From UBA5177 sp002413265 (GTDB lineage: Bacteria > Chloroflexota > UBA5177): 5,115 nt of DNA. Positions within the stretch are counted from its first letter, which is position 1; each line of letters starts with the position of its first letter. Of this stretch, positions 1 to 5,102 are shown in pieces. A program made the position numbers and the translations under genes. The notes under the pieces are model-generated. The model did no database searches and was not told the DNA's origin. It saw nothing but the letters and a program-made list of their open reading frames with translations. The DNA lies in NCBI GenBank assembly GCA_036752825.1, contig DAIORV010000154.1, forward strand, positions 1 to 5,115. Direction: 5' to 3'.

Positions 1-527
1 GCACCACCGCGGGTTGGCTCGGCGGCAAGACCGTCGACTTTCTGTACAGCAAGAACTTCTACTGCGCAGCGCCGCCGTCGAGCGGCGCCCCGAGCTTCTG
101 CGAGGGGGGAGCCAACGCTAACTTCGCCCCCGTCACCGGACAGATCGACCCGCTGTATGTGGTGACGCCAATCGGTTTCACTCCGTCGGCAGGAACGTTA
201 CAGTGCCCAACCGGCGGGCTCTGCATCGATCACCCACACCGCATCGACTTGTCGCGGATCTTTGGTTCAGCCGCGTCCGACGCTCTTTTGCCGCCGCACA
301 GCCACGTGGTGACCACCCGTGCTAACGGGGTGGCCGAATGGTGGCGGATCATCATCGTCGGCGTGACCAGCCAGACGGCTTGGGACTCGATCGTCGACGG
401 CAAGAGCATCGAGGCGGTCCGTGACTGCCAGGCACAGGGCACCTGCACCAAGGACATTGCCTCGAACACATTTCTGTTCTTTGCAGTGCGACCGGAGGAT
501 CCGGGAGCGGACACGCCCAACAAGTAA
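1..527 (+). CDS. C-terminal part of a cysteine-paired, probably exported protein of unknown function (5' end outside window)
   Basis: The frame is open from base 3 to the TAA at 525-527, giving 174 visible residues with no start codon that must be used, so the gene begins upstream of the window. I do not recognise a named family. Visible residues include six cysteines in three close pairs (C21/C33, C68/C74, C142/C148), which suggests disulphide bonds and an extracytoplasmic location. A His/Asp-rich stretch, CIDHPHRIDLSRIFG (74-88) followed by LPPHSHVV (96-103), could bind metal. A hydrophobic tryptophan-rich strand, WWRIIIVGVT (113-122), and FLFFAV (157-162) look like core beta strands. The tail (PEDPGADTPNK) is polar and looks like a natural C-terminus. 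The first visible codons are already mature-domain-like, so any signal peptide lies upstream. Internal GTG codons at 159 and 162 have no ribosome binding site and fall inside the conserved-looking part. Reading frame is secure; function is unknown. Confidence 0.8.
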   Translation, partial: TTAGWLGGKTVDFLYSKNFYCAAPPSSGAPSFCEGGANANFAPVTGQIDPLYVVTPIGFTPSAGTLQCPTGGLCIDHPHRIDLSRIFGSAASDALLPPHSHVVTTRANGVAEWWRIIIVGVTSQTAWDSIVDGKSIEAVRDCQAQGTCTKDIASNTFLFFAVRPEDPGADTPNK

Positions 528-546
528 CCATCGGTAGTGGCCGTGC

Positions 547-589
547 GTGCCCGGCCCCATCGCGGGGCCGGTGCACCGCGGTCTCTTTT
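547..589 (+). terminator. Probable intrinsic terminator after the first gene
   Basis: A perfect 8-bp stem CCGGCCCC (551-558) / GGGGCCGG (564-571) closes a 5-base loop. It can be lengthened by GTGC (547-550) pairing with GCAC (573-576) if T572 bulges. The run TCTTTT (584-589) follows about 13 bases after the core stem, so the U-tract is short and somewhat distant. It lies 20-60 bases past the stop at 527 and ahead of the next ribosome binding site, the expected place for a terminator separating the two genes. It could instead be an attenuator or an RNA-processing hairpin for the downstream gene. Confidence 0.5.
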
Positions 590-592
590 GAC

Positions 593-600
593 AAGGAGGA
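593..600 (+). promoter_or_regulatory. Strong ribosome binding site AAGGAGGA that fixes the start at 606
   Basis: AAGGAGGA ends 5 bases before the ATG at 606. Start-like codons GTG (603), ATG (606) and GTG (609) lie in the same frame directly after it, and the ATG has the best spacing. This argues against the longer in-frame reading from the GTG at 537, which would run through the terminator hairpin and has an Arg/Pro-rich non-protein-like beginning. Confidence 0.85.
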
Positions 601-605
601 CCGTG

Positions 606-1586
606 ATGGTGAATGCTCCGACGCAGGTAGCCGCGACGGCGCCACGCCCGGCACGTCGTCCGCTTCGTAGTGCGGTTGCCGGGATCGCCGCAGTGGGTGG
701 CGGCTTGGTGATCGGCGGAGCCTTGCTCCCGTGGCTTTCGGTATATGCAGGGCTTGACACCTTTCGTGGCGTGGATGGCGCCAACGGGCGCGTACTGCTT
801 GGAGCCGGCGCCCTAGCCGTCGCGCTGGGACTCGCCTATGGGTGGCGCGCAATCACATGGCTGCGCTGGGCGATCGCGGCGGTGGGCTTTGCTGCTTCGG
901 GGTTTGCTGCATGGGTGGTTGCGCAGTTGCTCGGCACCTACCAGCAACTGCAAGGCGATGGCTTCGTGGTGCCGAACCTGGGAGCGGGCGCGTTCGTTGC
1001 TCTGGCGGGTGGCACCCTCGTGCTCGCCACCCTGCTCGTACCCCAGCATGCAGACGGTGCGGCTATCCCGAAGGCGACTATAGCCGCGGAAGTGTCGTCA
1101 CGGAGTGACGCTCGCAACGTGCTCATCACCGGCGCGGTCGCGTTCCTGCTCTGCGCGGCCTTGATTCATCTCGCTGTCGTCGGCCCCCATCTGAACGAGT
1201 CGTCGCTCTATGCGTCCTTCTTCGTGTGCGCCGGGCTGGCGCAGATAGTCGCGGCGCTGGTGCTCACGGTGCGTCGTGACCGCCGCTTGCTCATAGCGCT
1301 CGCAATCGGCAACGCCGTGATCATCGCCGTGTGGGCCGCGTCGCGCACCATAGGTCTCCCGATCGGTCCTACTCCCGGCGCTCCCGAGAGCGTGTCGCTC
1401 CCGGACGTGCTGGCAAGTGTTGCCGAAGGTTCCATCGTCGCTCTATCCATTGTGCTTGTGCGGCTCCAGTCCCGCCCGCTGGTGATGAGGCGTTGGGTTG
1501 TCGGTATCGGTGCCGTTGGTACGGGCATGATCGCCACGTTCATGACAGTCCTCGCGATCGTGGGTGTCCAGGCCGGTGGCGGCTAA
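606..1586 (+). CDS. Polytopic membrane protein, about nine transmembrane segments, function unknown
   Basis: The product is 326 residues. After a cytoplasmic-looking Arg/Pro-rich N-terminus (1-22) there are hydrophobic segments near 23-47, 62-80, 85-109, 126-145, 171-193, 200-222, 227-249, 268-287 and 297-322. The protein looks like two modules. The N-terminal module has four segments with a 'LLPWLSV' turn (40-46), resembling small actinobacterial membrane proteins such as the tryptophan-associated type. It joins through a polar linker (146-170) to a C-terminal module of about five segments. That second module has HLAVVGPHLNES (188-199) after its first helix, a helix with N236 and W243, then SRTIGLPIGP (246-255), and E274 inside a helix. 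The repeated placement of H188, H195, N236, R247 and E274 near membrane edges hints at cofactor or ligand binding, but this is inference. It has no enzyme motif I can name. The preceding hairpin suggests its own transcript, and the next gene begins 76 bases downstream on the same strand. Confidence 0.85.
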   Translation: MVNAPTQVAATAPRPARRPLRSAVAGIAAVGGGLVIGGALLPWLSVYAGLDTFRGVDGANGRVLLGAGALAVALGLAYGWRAITWLRWAIAAVGFAASGFAAWVVAQLLGTYQQLQGDGFVVPNLGAGAFVALAGGTLVLATLLVPQHADGAAIPKATIAAEVSSRSDARNVLITGAVAFLLCAALIHLAVVGPHLNESSLYASFFVCAGLAQIVAALVLTVRRDRRLLIALAIGNAVIIAVWAASRTIGLPIGPTPGAPESVSLPDVLASVAEGSIVALSIVLVRLQSRPLVMRRWVVGIGAVGTGMIATFMTVLAIVGVQAGGG

Positions 1587-1600
1587 CCATGTCGCCGGCC

Positions 1601-1621
1601 CGGAGCCGGAACGCCGGCTCG
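1601..1621 (+). terminator. GC-rich hairpin between membrane-protein and GAF genes (weak terminator or mRNA hairpin)
   Basis: GAGCCGG (1603-1609) pairs perfectly with CCGGCTC (1614-1620) across an AACG tetraloop, and C1601-G1621 can add a pair with G1602 bulged. No T-run follows, so it is not a standard intrinsic terminator. An alternative pairing uses CCGGC (1595-1599) with GCCGG (1605-1609), so two mutually exclusive folds exist. It occupies the 76-base gap 1587-1662. Confidence 0.3.
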
Positions 1622-1652
1622 ATGCCGCTACCGAAAGTCCATGACTTCACTC

Positions 1653-1656
1653 GGAG
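1653..1656 (+). promoter_or_regulatory. Ribosome binding site GGAG for the GAF gene
   Basis: GGAG is followed by AAAACG and then ATGATG. The spacing is 6 bases to the ATG at 1663 and 9 bases to the ATG at 1666, so either Met could initiate; the difference is one residue. Confidence 0.6.
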
Positions 1657-1662
1657 AAAACG

Positions 1663-2412
1663 ATGATGCAGAATCCTGCAGTCGATTCCGCCGCCGTTGA
1701 AACGGGGCGGATGAATGCCGTCCACCGCTATCACATCCTCGACACACCCTCCGATGGTGCATTCGATCGCGTGACACGGATTGCCGCAGCAATGCTGAAG
1801 GCTCCGATCGCTATCGTGACCATCGTCGACACCGATCGCATCTGGTTCAAGTCGAAAGTAGGGCTTGACGTCGAGGAGATCGGACGAGCACCCGGACTGT
1901 GCGCCTCGGCAATCCTGCAACGCGATGTTTGGGTAGTGGAGGACGCCATACACGATCCGCGAACTCTGGCGAATCCGCTCGTATCTGGGGCACTTGGCCT
2001 GCAGTTCTATGCCGGCGCGCCTCTGAGAACCTACGACGGATACAACCTTGGGACCATGTGCGTCATCGACCGTGAACCGCGGGCTTTCAGCCCAGACGAT
2101 CAGAACATTCTTGAAGACTTCGCCGCAGTTGTCATGGACGAGTTAGAGCTTCGACGCGCGGCGCGTGAGATAGCCGCGGCTGTCGCCGAGCGTGAGGCGC
2201 TCATGGATGACCGTGAGCGCCAAGCGTTGCAACTAAATGATGACGTCGTGCAGGCTCTCGCCGTAGCGAAGTTGGCTCTGGAGGTTGGCACCGGAGAGTA
2301 TGTTCTGGAGTCGCTCGACCGCGCCCTCACGGCGGCGAAAGGGATCCTGTCGGAAATGGCGGCGGACTCGCTGTCGGTTGAGCGAACCAATGCGGCGGTG
2401 ATCCACCCGTAG
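1663..2412 (+). CDS. GAF-domain sensor protein with a degenerate histidine-kinase-like dimerisation helix
   Basis: The product is 249 residues, soluble, without membrane segments. Residues about 18-165 form a GAF domain of the common 'LDTPxxxxFDRVTRIAA' type. Visible landmarks are LDTPSDGAFDRVTRIAA (26-42), IAIVTIVDTDRIWFKSKVGL (49-68), GLCASAI (78-84), VVEDAIHDPR (91-100), FYAGAPL (115-121), LGTMCVIDREPR (129-140) and DELELRR (159-165). A helical connector (166-186) leads to QLNDDVVQALAVAKLAL (190-206), which matches the dimerisation and phospho-acceptor helix of HisKA_3-type kinases ('LHDxVVQ') except that N192 replaces the His. A second helix (214-232) completes a two-helix hairpin. The protein then ends without any HATPase domain, so it cannot be a self-sufficient kinase. 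From general family knowledge, GAF domains bind small ligands or mediate dimerisation; the ligand here cannot be read. It likely acts as a non-catalytic sensor or scaffold, and the neighbouring receiver at 2420-2818 is a plausible partner. Confidence 0.9.
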   Translation: MMQNPAVDSAAVETGRMNAVHRYHILDTPSDGAFDRVTRIAAAMLKAPIAIVTIVDTDRIWFKSKVGLDVEEIGRAPGLCASAILQRDVWVVEDAIHDPRTLANPLVSGALGLQFYAGAPLRTYDGYNLGTMCVIDREPRAFSPDDQNILEDFAAVVMDELELRRAAREIAAAVAEREALMDDRERQALQLNDDVVQALAVAKLALEVGTGEYVLESLDRALTAAKGILSEMAADSLSVERTNAAVIHP

Positions 2413-2420
2413 CACGTGCT
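2411..2420. other. Perfect 10-bp palindrome AGCACGTGCT between two convergent stop codons
   Basis: AGCACGTGCT is its own reverse complement and bridges the 7-base gap between the GAF gene stop (TAG, 2410-2412) and the receiver gene stop (TGA, complement of 2420-2422). It is too short, and has no loop or T-run, to be a bidirectional terminator. A palindrome of this length is expected a few times by chance in 5 kb, so a function is not implied. Confidence 0.3.
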
Positions 2421-2818
2421 CACTCCGCGTAGGCGGCCCGAACAGCCTCAACAATCGCCCGGGGGAGAGCGCCCTTTTCGAGGTAGGAGTGAGCGCCAAG
2501 CGACAGCGCGCGCTCCTTCACTTCTGCGGAGAAGCCACTGAGCACTACGACCTTGCATTCGGGGGCGGCTTCCCGGATAAGAGGTAGAGCCACGAAGCCA
2601 TCCATGACGGGCATTGCGAGATCCAGAACCATCACGTCTGGTTGGGTTTCCTGGGCTAAGGCGACGGCCTCGAGCCCATTTGCGGCCTCTCCCACCACAG
2701 CGAGGTCCGCGGTAGTCTGGAATATCGTCACCAGGAGTTCCCGGAACGCCGCAACGTCGTCACAGACGGCAACCCGACAGGGTGCGTCGTCTGAATGTTG
2801 CGCGCGCCGCTCGTTCAT
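2420..2818 (-). CDS. Stand-alone CheY-like response regulator receiver domain protein
   Basis: The product is 132 residues from the ATG at 2818-2816. A GTG directly upstream (2821-2819) would add one Met; AGG 5 bases before the ATG favours the ATG. It is a complete receiver domain with no output domain. All key residues are present: acidic pair D20/D21 (VAVCDD), phospho-acceptor D66 (VMVLDLAMPVMDG), S94 at the Ser/Thr switch position (VVVLSG), aromatic Y112 and invariant K115 (SYLEKG). The sequence after the Lys is Gly rather than Pro, as in receivers of the NarL/FixJ class, so it may descend from a LuxR-type regulator that lost its DNA-binding domain. A short tail of about 9 residues precedes the domain. 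It is convergent with the GAF gene, so the two are not co-transcribed, but their adjacency suggests a shared signalling pathway. Expected role: accepts phosphate from a histidine kinase encoded elsewhere and acts by protein-protein contact. Confidence 0.93.
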   Translation of the reverse strand: MNERRAQHSDDAPCRVAVCDDVAAFRELLVTIFQTTADLAVVGEAANGLEAVALAQETQPDVMVLDLAMPVMDGFVALPLIREAAPECKVVVLSGFSAEVKERALSLGAHSYLEKGALPRAIVEAVRAAYAE

Positions 2819-2852
2819 CACTACCTATGGGCCGCCGGCTGAAACCCTTACC

Positions 2853-2981
2853 GTGAAGAAGGAAGTATGGCGTCAAAGAGTGCGCCCTGACGTGCGGGTC
2901 TGGGTGCTGGCGGGCAGCCTACTCCTGGCCCTGTCCGAGGCAACGGCCCTGACGGGTACGCTCCGCGATGTTGCCGCCTGA
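2853..2981 (+). CDS. Doubtful small ORF, 42 residues, basic N-terminus plus one hydrophobic stretch
   Basis: From the GTG at 2853 the frame reads a basic start (KKEVWRQRVRPDVR, residues 2-15) and then a hydrophobic stretch VWVLAGSLLLALSEATALTG (16-35), ending DVAA. This has the shape of a single-pass membrane microprotein or a truncated signal-peptide region. By hand count 31 of 42 codons end in G or C, which is compatible with but not diagnostic of coding in this genome. No ribosome binding site is visible before the GTG. It is divergent from the receiver gene. It could equally be chance or the remnant of a lost gene. Confidence 0.15.
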   Translation: MKKEVWRQRVRPDVRVWVLAGSLLLALSEATALTGTLRDVAA

Positions 2982-3011
2982 CCATGCCGAGGGCTTGGAG
3001 CTGTCGGTCCC

Positions 3012-3035
3012 AAGGAGGTCAGGCTGCCCACCTCC
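3012..3035 (+). other. Orphan Shine-Dalgarno-like AAGGAGGT in a small hairpin
   Basis: AAGGAGGT (3012-3019) is a near-perfect anti-16S sequence, but no ATG, GTG or TTG follows at usable spacing; only CTG at 3024 is near. GGAGGT (3014-3019) is complementary to ACCTCC (3030-3035) with a 10-base loop, so in RNA it would be partly sequestered. It may be chance, or what is left of a decayed gene start. Confidence 0.25.
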
Positions 3036-3142
3036 GGGCGCCTCGAAAGTACAGCGGCGTCGCACACGCCGCCTCCAATTAAGACACCTCAGCGGATGCA
3101 AGAGACGAGTGTCTATCACCGGATGTCACCTATCTGACCAGA

Positions 3143-3163
3143 CCCGCGGATCCAACCCGTGGG
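3143..3163. other. Small hairpin in the intergenic gap
   Basis: CCCGCGG (3143-3149) pairs with CCCGTGGG (bases 3157-3163 used) through seven pairs including one G-T, with loop ATCCAAC. No T-run follows on the + strand, so it is not a convincing terminator. Confidence 0.2.
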
Positions 3164-3307
3164 CGCTGGTACTCATTGAAGGTGTTCTCAGCGCCGTGCC
3201 AGTCGACGAGGAAGCCGACTGATGCCAAATCACCCGAGCTATTTCCGCCTCCCGATCTCGCATCATGGAGTTAGTCAGCATCGTGAGACTCCCCTTCCCA
3301 CATGATG

Positions 3308-3337
3308 TTGATAGGCTGAGCCCGGGCGAACGACAAT
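3308..3337 (+). promoter_or_regulatory. Candidate sigma70-type promoter upstream of the glycosyltransferase gene
   Basis: TTGATA (3308-3313, 5 of 6 matches to the -35 consensus) and GACAAT (3332-3337, 4 of 6 matches to the -10 consensus) are separated by 18 bases. Transcription would begin near 3344, leaving a leader of about 270 bases before the ATG at 3615. A 13-base dyad TGATC-GAT-GATCA (3340-3352) overlaps the predicted start and could be an operator. No other pair in 3223-3600 scored as well by eye. High-GC promoters are often poor matches, so this is tentative. Confidence 0.25.
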
Positions 3338-3614
3338 GGTGATCGATGATCAGGTGCTCGAAATTCGCAGACCCCCCCTCATTTGGGCACGTGATGACAT
3401 ATTCTCATCTTTAGCGAGGTGTCGCCGGCAGCGGGAGTCGGACAAGCGAATGAGGATGAGCGCAGGCGCCATCAACGCAAGGACAACCCCTTCGCATCGT
3501 CGCCTTCCGATCATCTGCCCTTCGGTAAATAGTGTTCAAGAATCCTGCGATGGACGAAACTCAAACAAGACTCGAGGAATCAACCCCAACAGAGTTGCAC
3601 TTAGGTTCGTGAAC

Positions 3615-5102
3615 ATGACTGACCAGCCCACCAAGCAACACCCCCGTCGTGCAGCATTCCTGCTCTATGGGTGCGCTGCTGCCTTCATCGTTGCCCTCCA
3701 CCTCGCAACGAACGGCATCCTTGGGTTCCATATCGACGAGCTCTATTACCTGGCAAGCGGCCGGCACCCGGCTTTCGGCTATGTCGATTTCCCGCCCATC
3801 GTTCCCCTCCTTGCCCGGCTCGAGACAGGTCTTCTTGGGGTCACGCCATGGACCCTACGCCTCCTCCCGGCACTCCTCAGCGGGGTCAACGTCATCCTCT
3901 GCGGTGCGTACGTGCGCAAGCTCGGCGGCTCACTGAAACTGCAGGCGCTCGCTCTGCTGATCGGAGTCACCGCGCCACTCATCCTCGGCACCTGGCTCTT
4001 TCAGACCGTGATCTTCGATCAGGTGACGTGGATGCTCTCCCTGTACTGGTTTCTCTCCCTCATCATCGATCGTAAGCCTCGCACCTGGATCCTTCTTGGT
4101 GTAACGCTCGGCATCGGTCTCGAGGTCAAGTACCTCATCCTTCCACTCATTGTCGGCATCGGCATCGCAGTTCTCCTCACGCCGTCACTTCGGAAGGAGC
4201 TTCGAACGAGGTACCCCTGGGTCGCAGGGTTTCTGATGCTCCTCATTTGGTCACCGAACGTCGTGTGGCAGATCGTAAATGGCTTTCCTACCCTTACCTA
4301 CGTCCTCAACCACCAAGGGAATATCCAATCCGGAGGAGGAGTTGTTGACTTCGTTGTCCTTTTCCTCGTCCTCCTCTTCTTGCTCACCCCCCTGTGGATC
4401 GCCGGCTTAGTCTCGCTCTTCCGCAAACGCGATCTCCGCGCAATCGGTATCGCTTGTGCGACACCGATGGGCGTCTACCTCCTCATTGGGAAGTTCTACT
4501 ACCCGGCGCCCACCATTCCCATCGTCATGGCCGCCGGTCTCCTCTCCATCTCCCATGTCAAGCGTCGAACGCTGCGGTCAGCCGTTGCAGTTGCGGTCGT
4601 CGTTGCAAGTCTCCTCGGGTTCATCAGCCTCATGAAGATCACAATCCCCACCACGCCCCCAAATCGCCTTCACGCGACTGGCCTCGATACGCTGGAGCCG
4701 GACTTTGCAGTCACGGTCGGATGGGTTTCCATCACCCAGCAGATGACGGCGATCTATGGAGCACTTTCTCCATCAGACCGCGCCGCGACAGTCATCATCT
4801 CGTCCGACTACGGCGTCGCCGGGGCGCTGCAGATCTACGGCAATCCGAAGCTGCTTCCTGACAGCTTCAGTCCTCAGTTGAGCGACTTCCTCTGGCTCCC
4901 CCAGCATCTTGCTGCAACTGATGCCCTCATGGTCGGTTATGAACCAGCCGACGTCGACTGGATGTGCGAGTCGCCAACGATTGTCGCCCATCTCACCGTC
5001 CCTTACCATGTCGTTGGTCCCGAGCAGGGAACCCCCGTCACCCTCTGTAACCTCAGAGCACCAATCCCAAAGGTCTGGGGGCGACTACGGGACTTCTCAT
5101 AA
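3615..5102 (+). CDS. Membrane glycosyltransferase of the GT39/ArnT-like superfamily (PMT_2 type)
   Basis: The product is 495 residues. The start at ATG 3615 is chosen because the protein-like sequence begins there: a short polar N-terminus and then the first membrane segment (13-33). AGG at 3603-3605 is a weak ribosome binding site 9 bases upstream. The open frame continues back to 3336, but those 93 codons look noncoding. Family marks in order are HIDELYYLASGR (39-50), with the Asp-Glu pair (D41/E42) expected in the first external loop as catalytic centre, GYVDFPPI (55-62), LRLLPAL (81-87), FDQVTWMLSLYWFL (134-147), GLGLxxK-like GIGLEVKY (166-173), WSPNVVWQ (212-219) and GKFYYPAPTIP (292-302). 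About ten or more hydrophobic helices fill 13-340. A C-terminal soluble part (about 345-495) contains SSDYGVAGALQIYG (396-409), a motif seen in the extracytoplasmic domain of these enzymes. Such enzymes move sugar from a polyprenyl-phosphate-linked donor to lipid, glycan or protein outside the membrane; donor and acceptor cannot be read here. Leucine is mostly CTC and G+C is lower than in the genes to the left, suggesting a different origin. Confidence 0.88.
   Translation: MTDQPTKQHPRRAAFLLYGCAAAFIVALHLATNGILGFHIDELYYLASGRHPAFGYVDFPPIVPLLARLETGLLGVTPWTLRLLPALLSGVNVILCGAYVRKLGGSLKLQALALLIGVTAPLILGTWLFQTVIFDQVTWMLSLYWFLSLIIDRKPRTWILLGVTLGIGLEVKYLILPLIVGIGIAVLLTPSLRKELRTRYPWVAGFLMLLIWSPNVVWQIVNGFPTLTYVLNHQGNIQSGGGVVDFVVLFLVLLFLLTPLWIAGLVSLFRKRDLRAIGIACATPMGVYLLIGKFYYPAPTIPIVMAAGLLSISHVKRRTLRSAVAVAVVVASLLGFISLMKITIPTTPPNRLHATGLDTLEPDFAVTVGWVSITQQMTAIYGALSPSDRAATVIISSDYGVAGALQIYGNPKLLPDSFSPQLSDFLWLPQHLAATDALMVGYEPADVDWMCESPTIVAHLTVPYHVVGPEQGTPVTLCNLRAPIPKVWGRLRDFS

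Larger units (their letters stand above)
2819..3614. other. About 800 bp without a convincing gene; composition shift
   Basis: No reading frame here has protein-like sequence of useful length. Frames at 2553-2981 (+), 2968-3222 (+) and 2873-3119 (-) are Arg/Ser/Pro-rich, lack ribosome binding sites and look like noncoding translation. By hand count G+C is about 68% at 3001-3060, 57-58% at 3061-3180, 48% at 3361-3420 and 48% at 3541-3600. Contents that can be pointed to: a weak 42-codon frame (2853-2981), an orphan AAGGAGGT inside a hairpin (3012-3035), a 7-bp hairpin (3143-3163) and a candidate promoter (3308-3337). It must also contain the receiver gene's promoter, reading leftwards, and the glycosyltransferase gene's promoter, reading rightwards. 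It may be decayed coding sequence or an old insertion scar; I cannot tell from sequence alone. Confidence 0.55.

Noticed and set aside
537..605. In-frame upstream extension of the membrane protein from the GTG at 537
   Set aside because: It would be translated through the terminator-like hairpin, is Arg/Pro-rich and has no ribosome binding site, whereas AAGGAGGA stands 5 bases before the ATG at 606.
588..617. Perfect -35 hexamer TTGACA at 588-593 as a promoter
   Set aside because: A -10 at 17-18 bases spacing would fall inside the coding sequence (GAATGC/AATGCT), and the transcript would begin after the start codon.
230..852. Long minus-strand frames opposite the first two + strand genes
   Set aside because: They are Arg/Ser/Pro/Thr-rich shadows produced by high G+C, overlapping well-supported + strand proteins.
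1540..1953. 137-codon minus-strand frame opposite the GAF gene start
   Set aside because: It overlaps the clear GAF domain sequence and shows no domain character of its own.
2845..2876. Minus-strand TTGACG (2876-2871) with TAAGGG (2850-2845) as the receiver gene promoter
   Set aside because: The spacer is 20 bases and the -10 match is poor; position is plausible but evidence is too weak to annotate.
3141..3175. Possible tRNA T-arm around GGATCCAACCCG
   Set aside because: No matching acceptor stem, anticodon arm or GTTCGA-type T-loop can be assembled around it on either strand.
2968..3222. 84-codon + strand frame starting at ATG 2968
   Set aside because: No ribosome binding site, weak third-position G+C for this genome, Arg-rich composition without domain character.
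3336..3614. In-frame 93-codon N-terminal extension of the glycosyltransferase
   Set aside because: The residues are Arg/Ser/Asn-rich with no family similarity, base composition is that of the intergenic gap, and the enzyme family normally begins shortly before its first membrane segment, as it does from the ATG at 3615.
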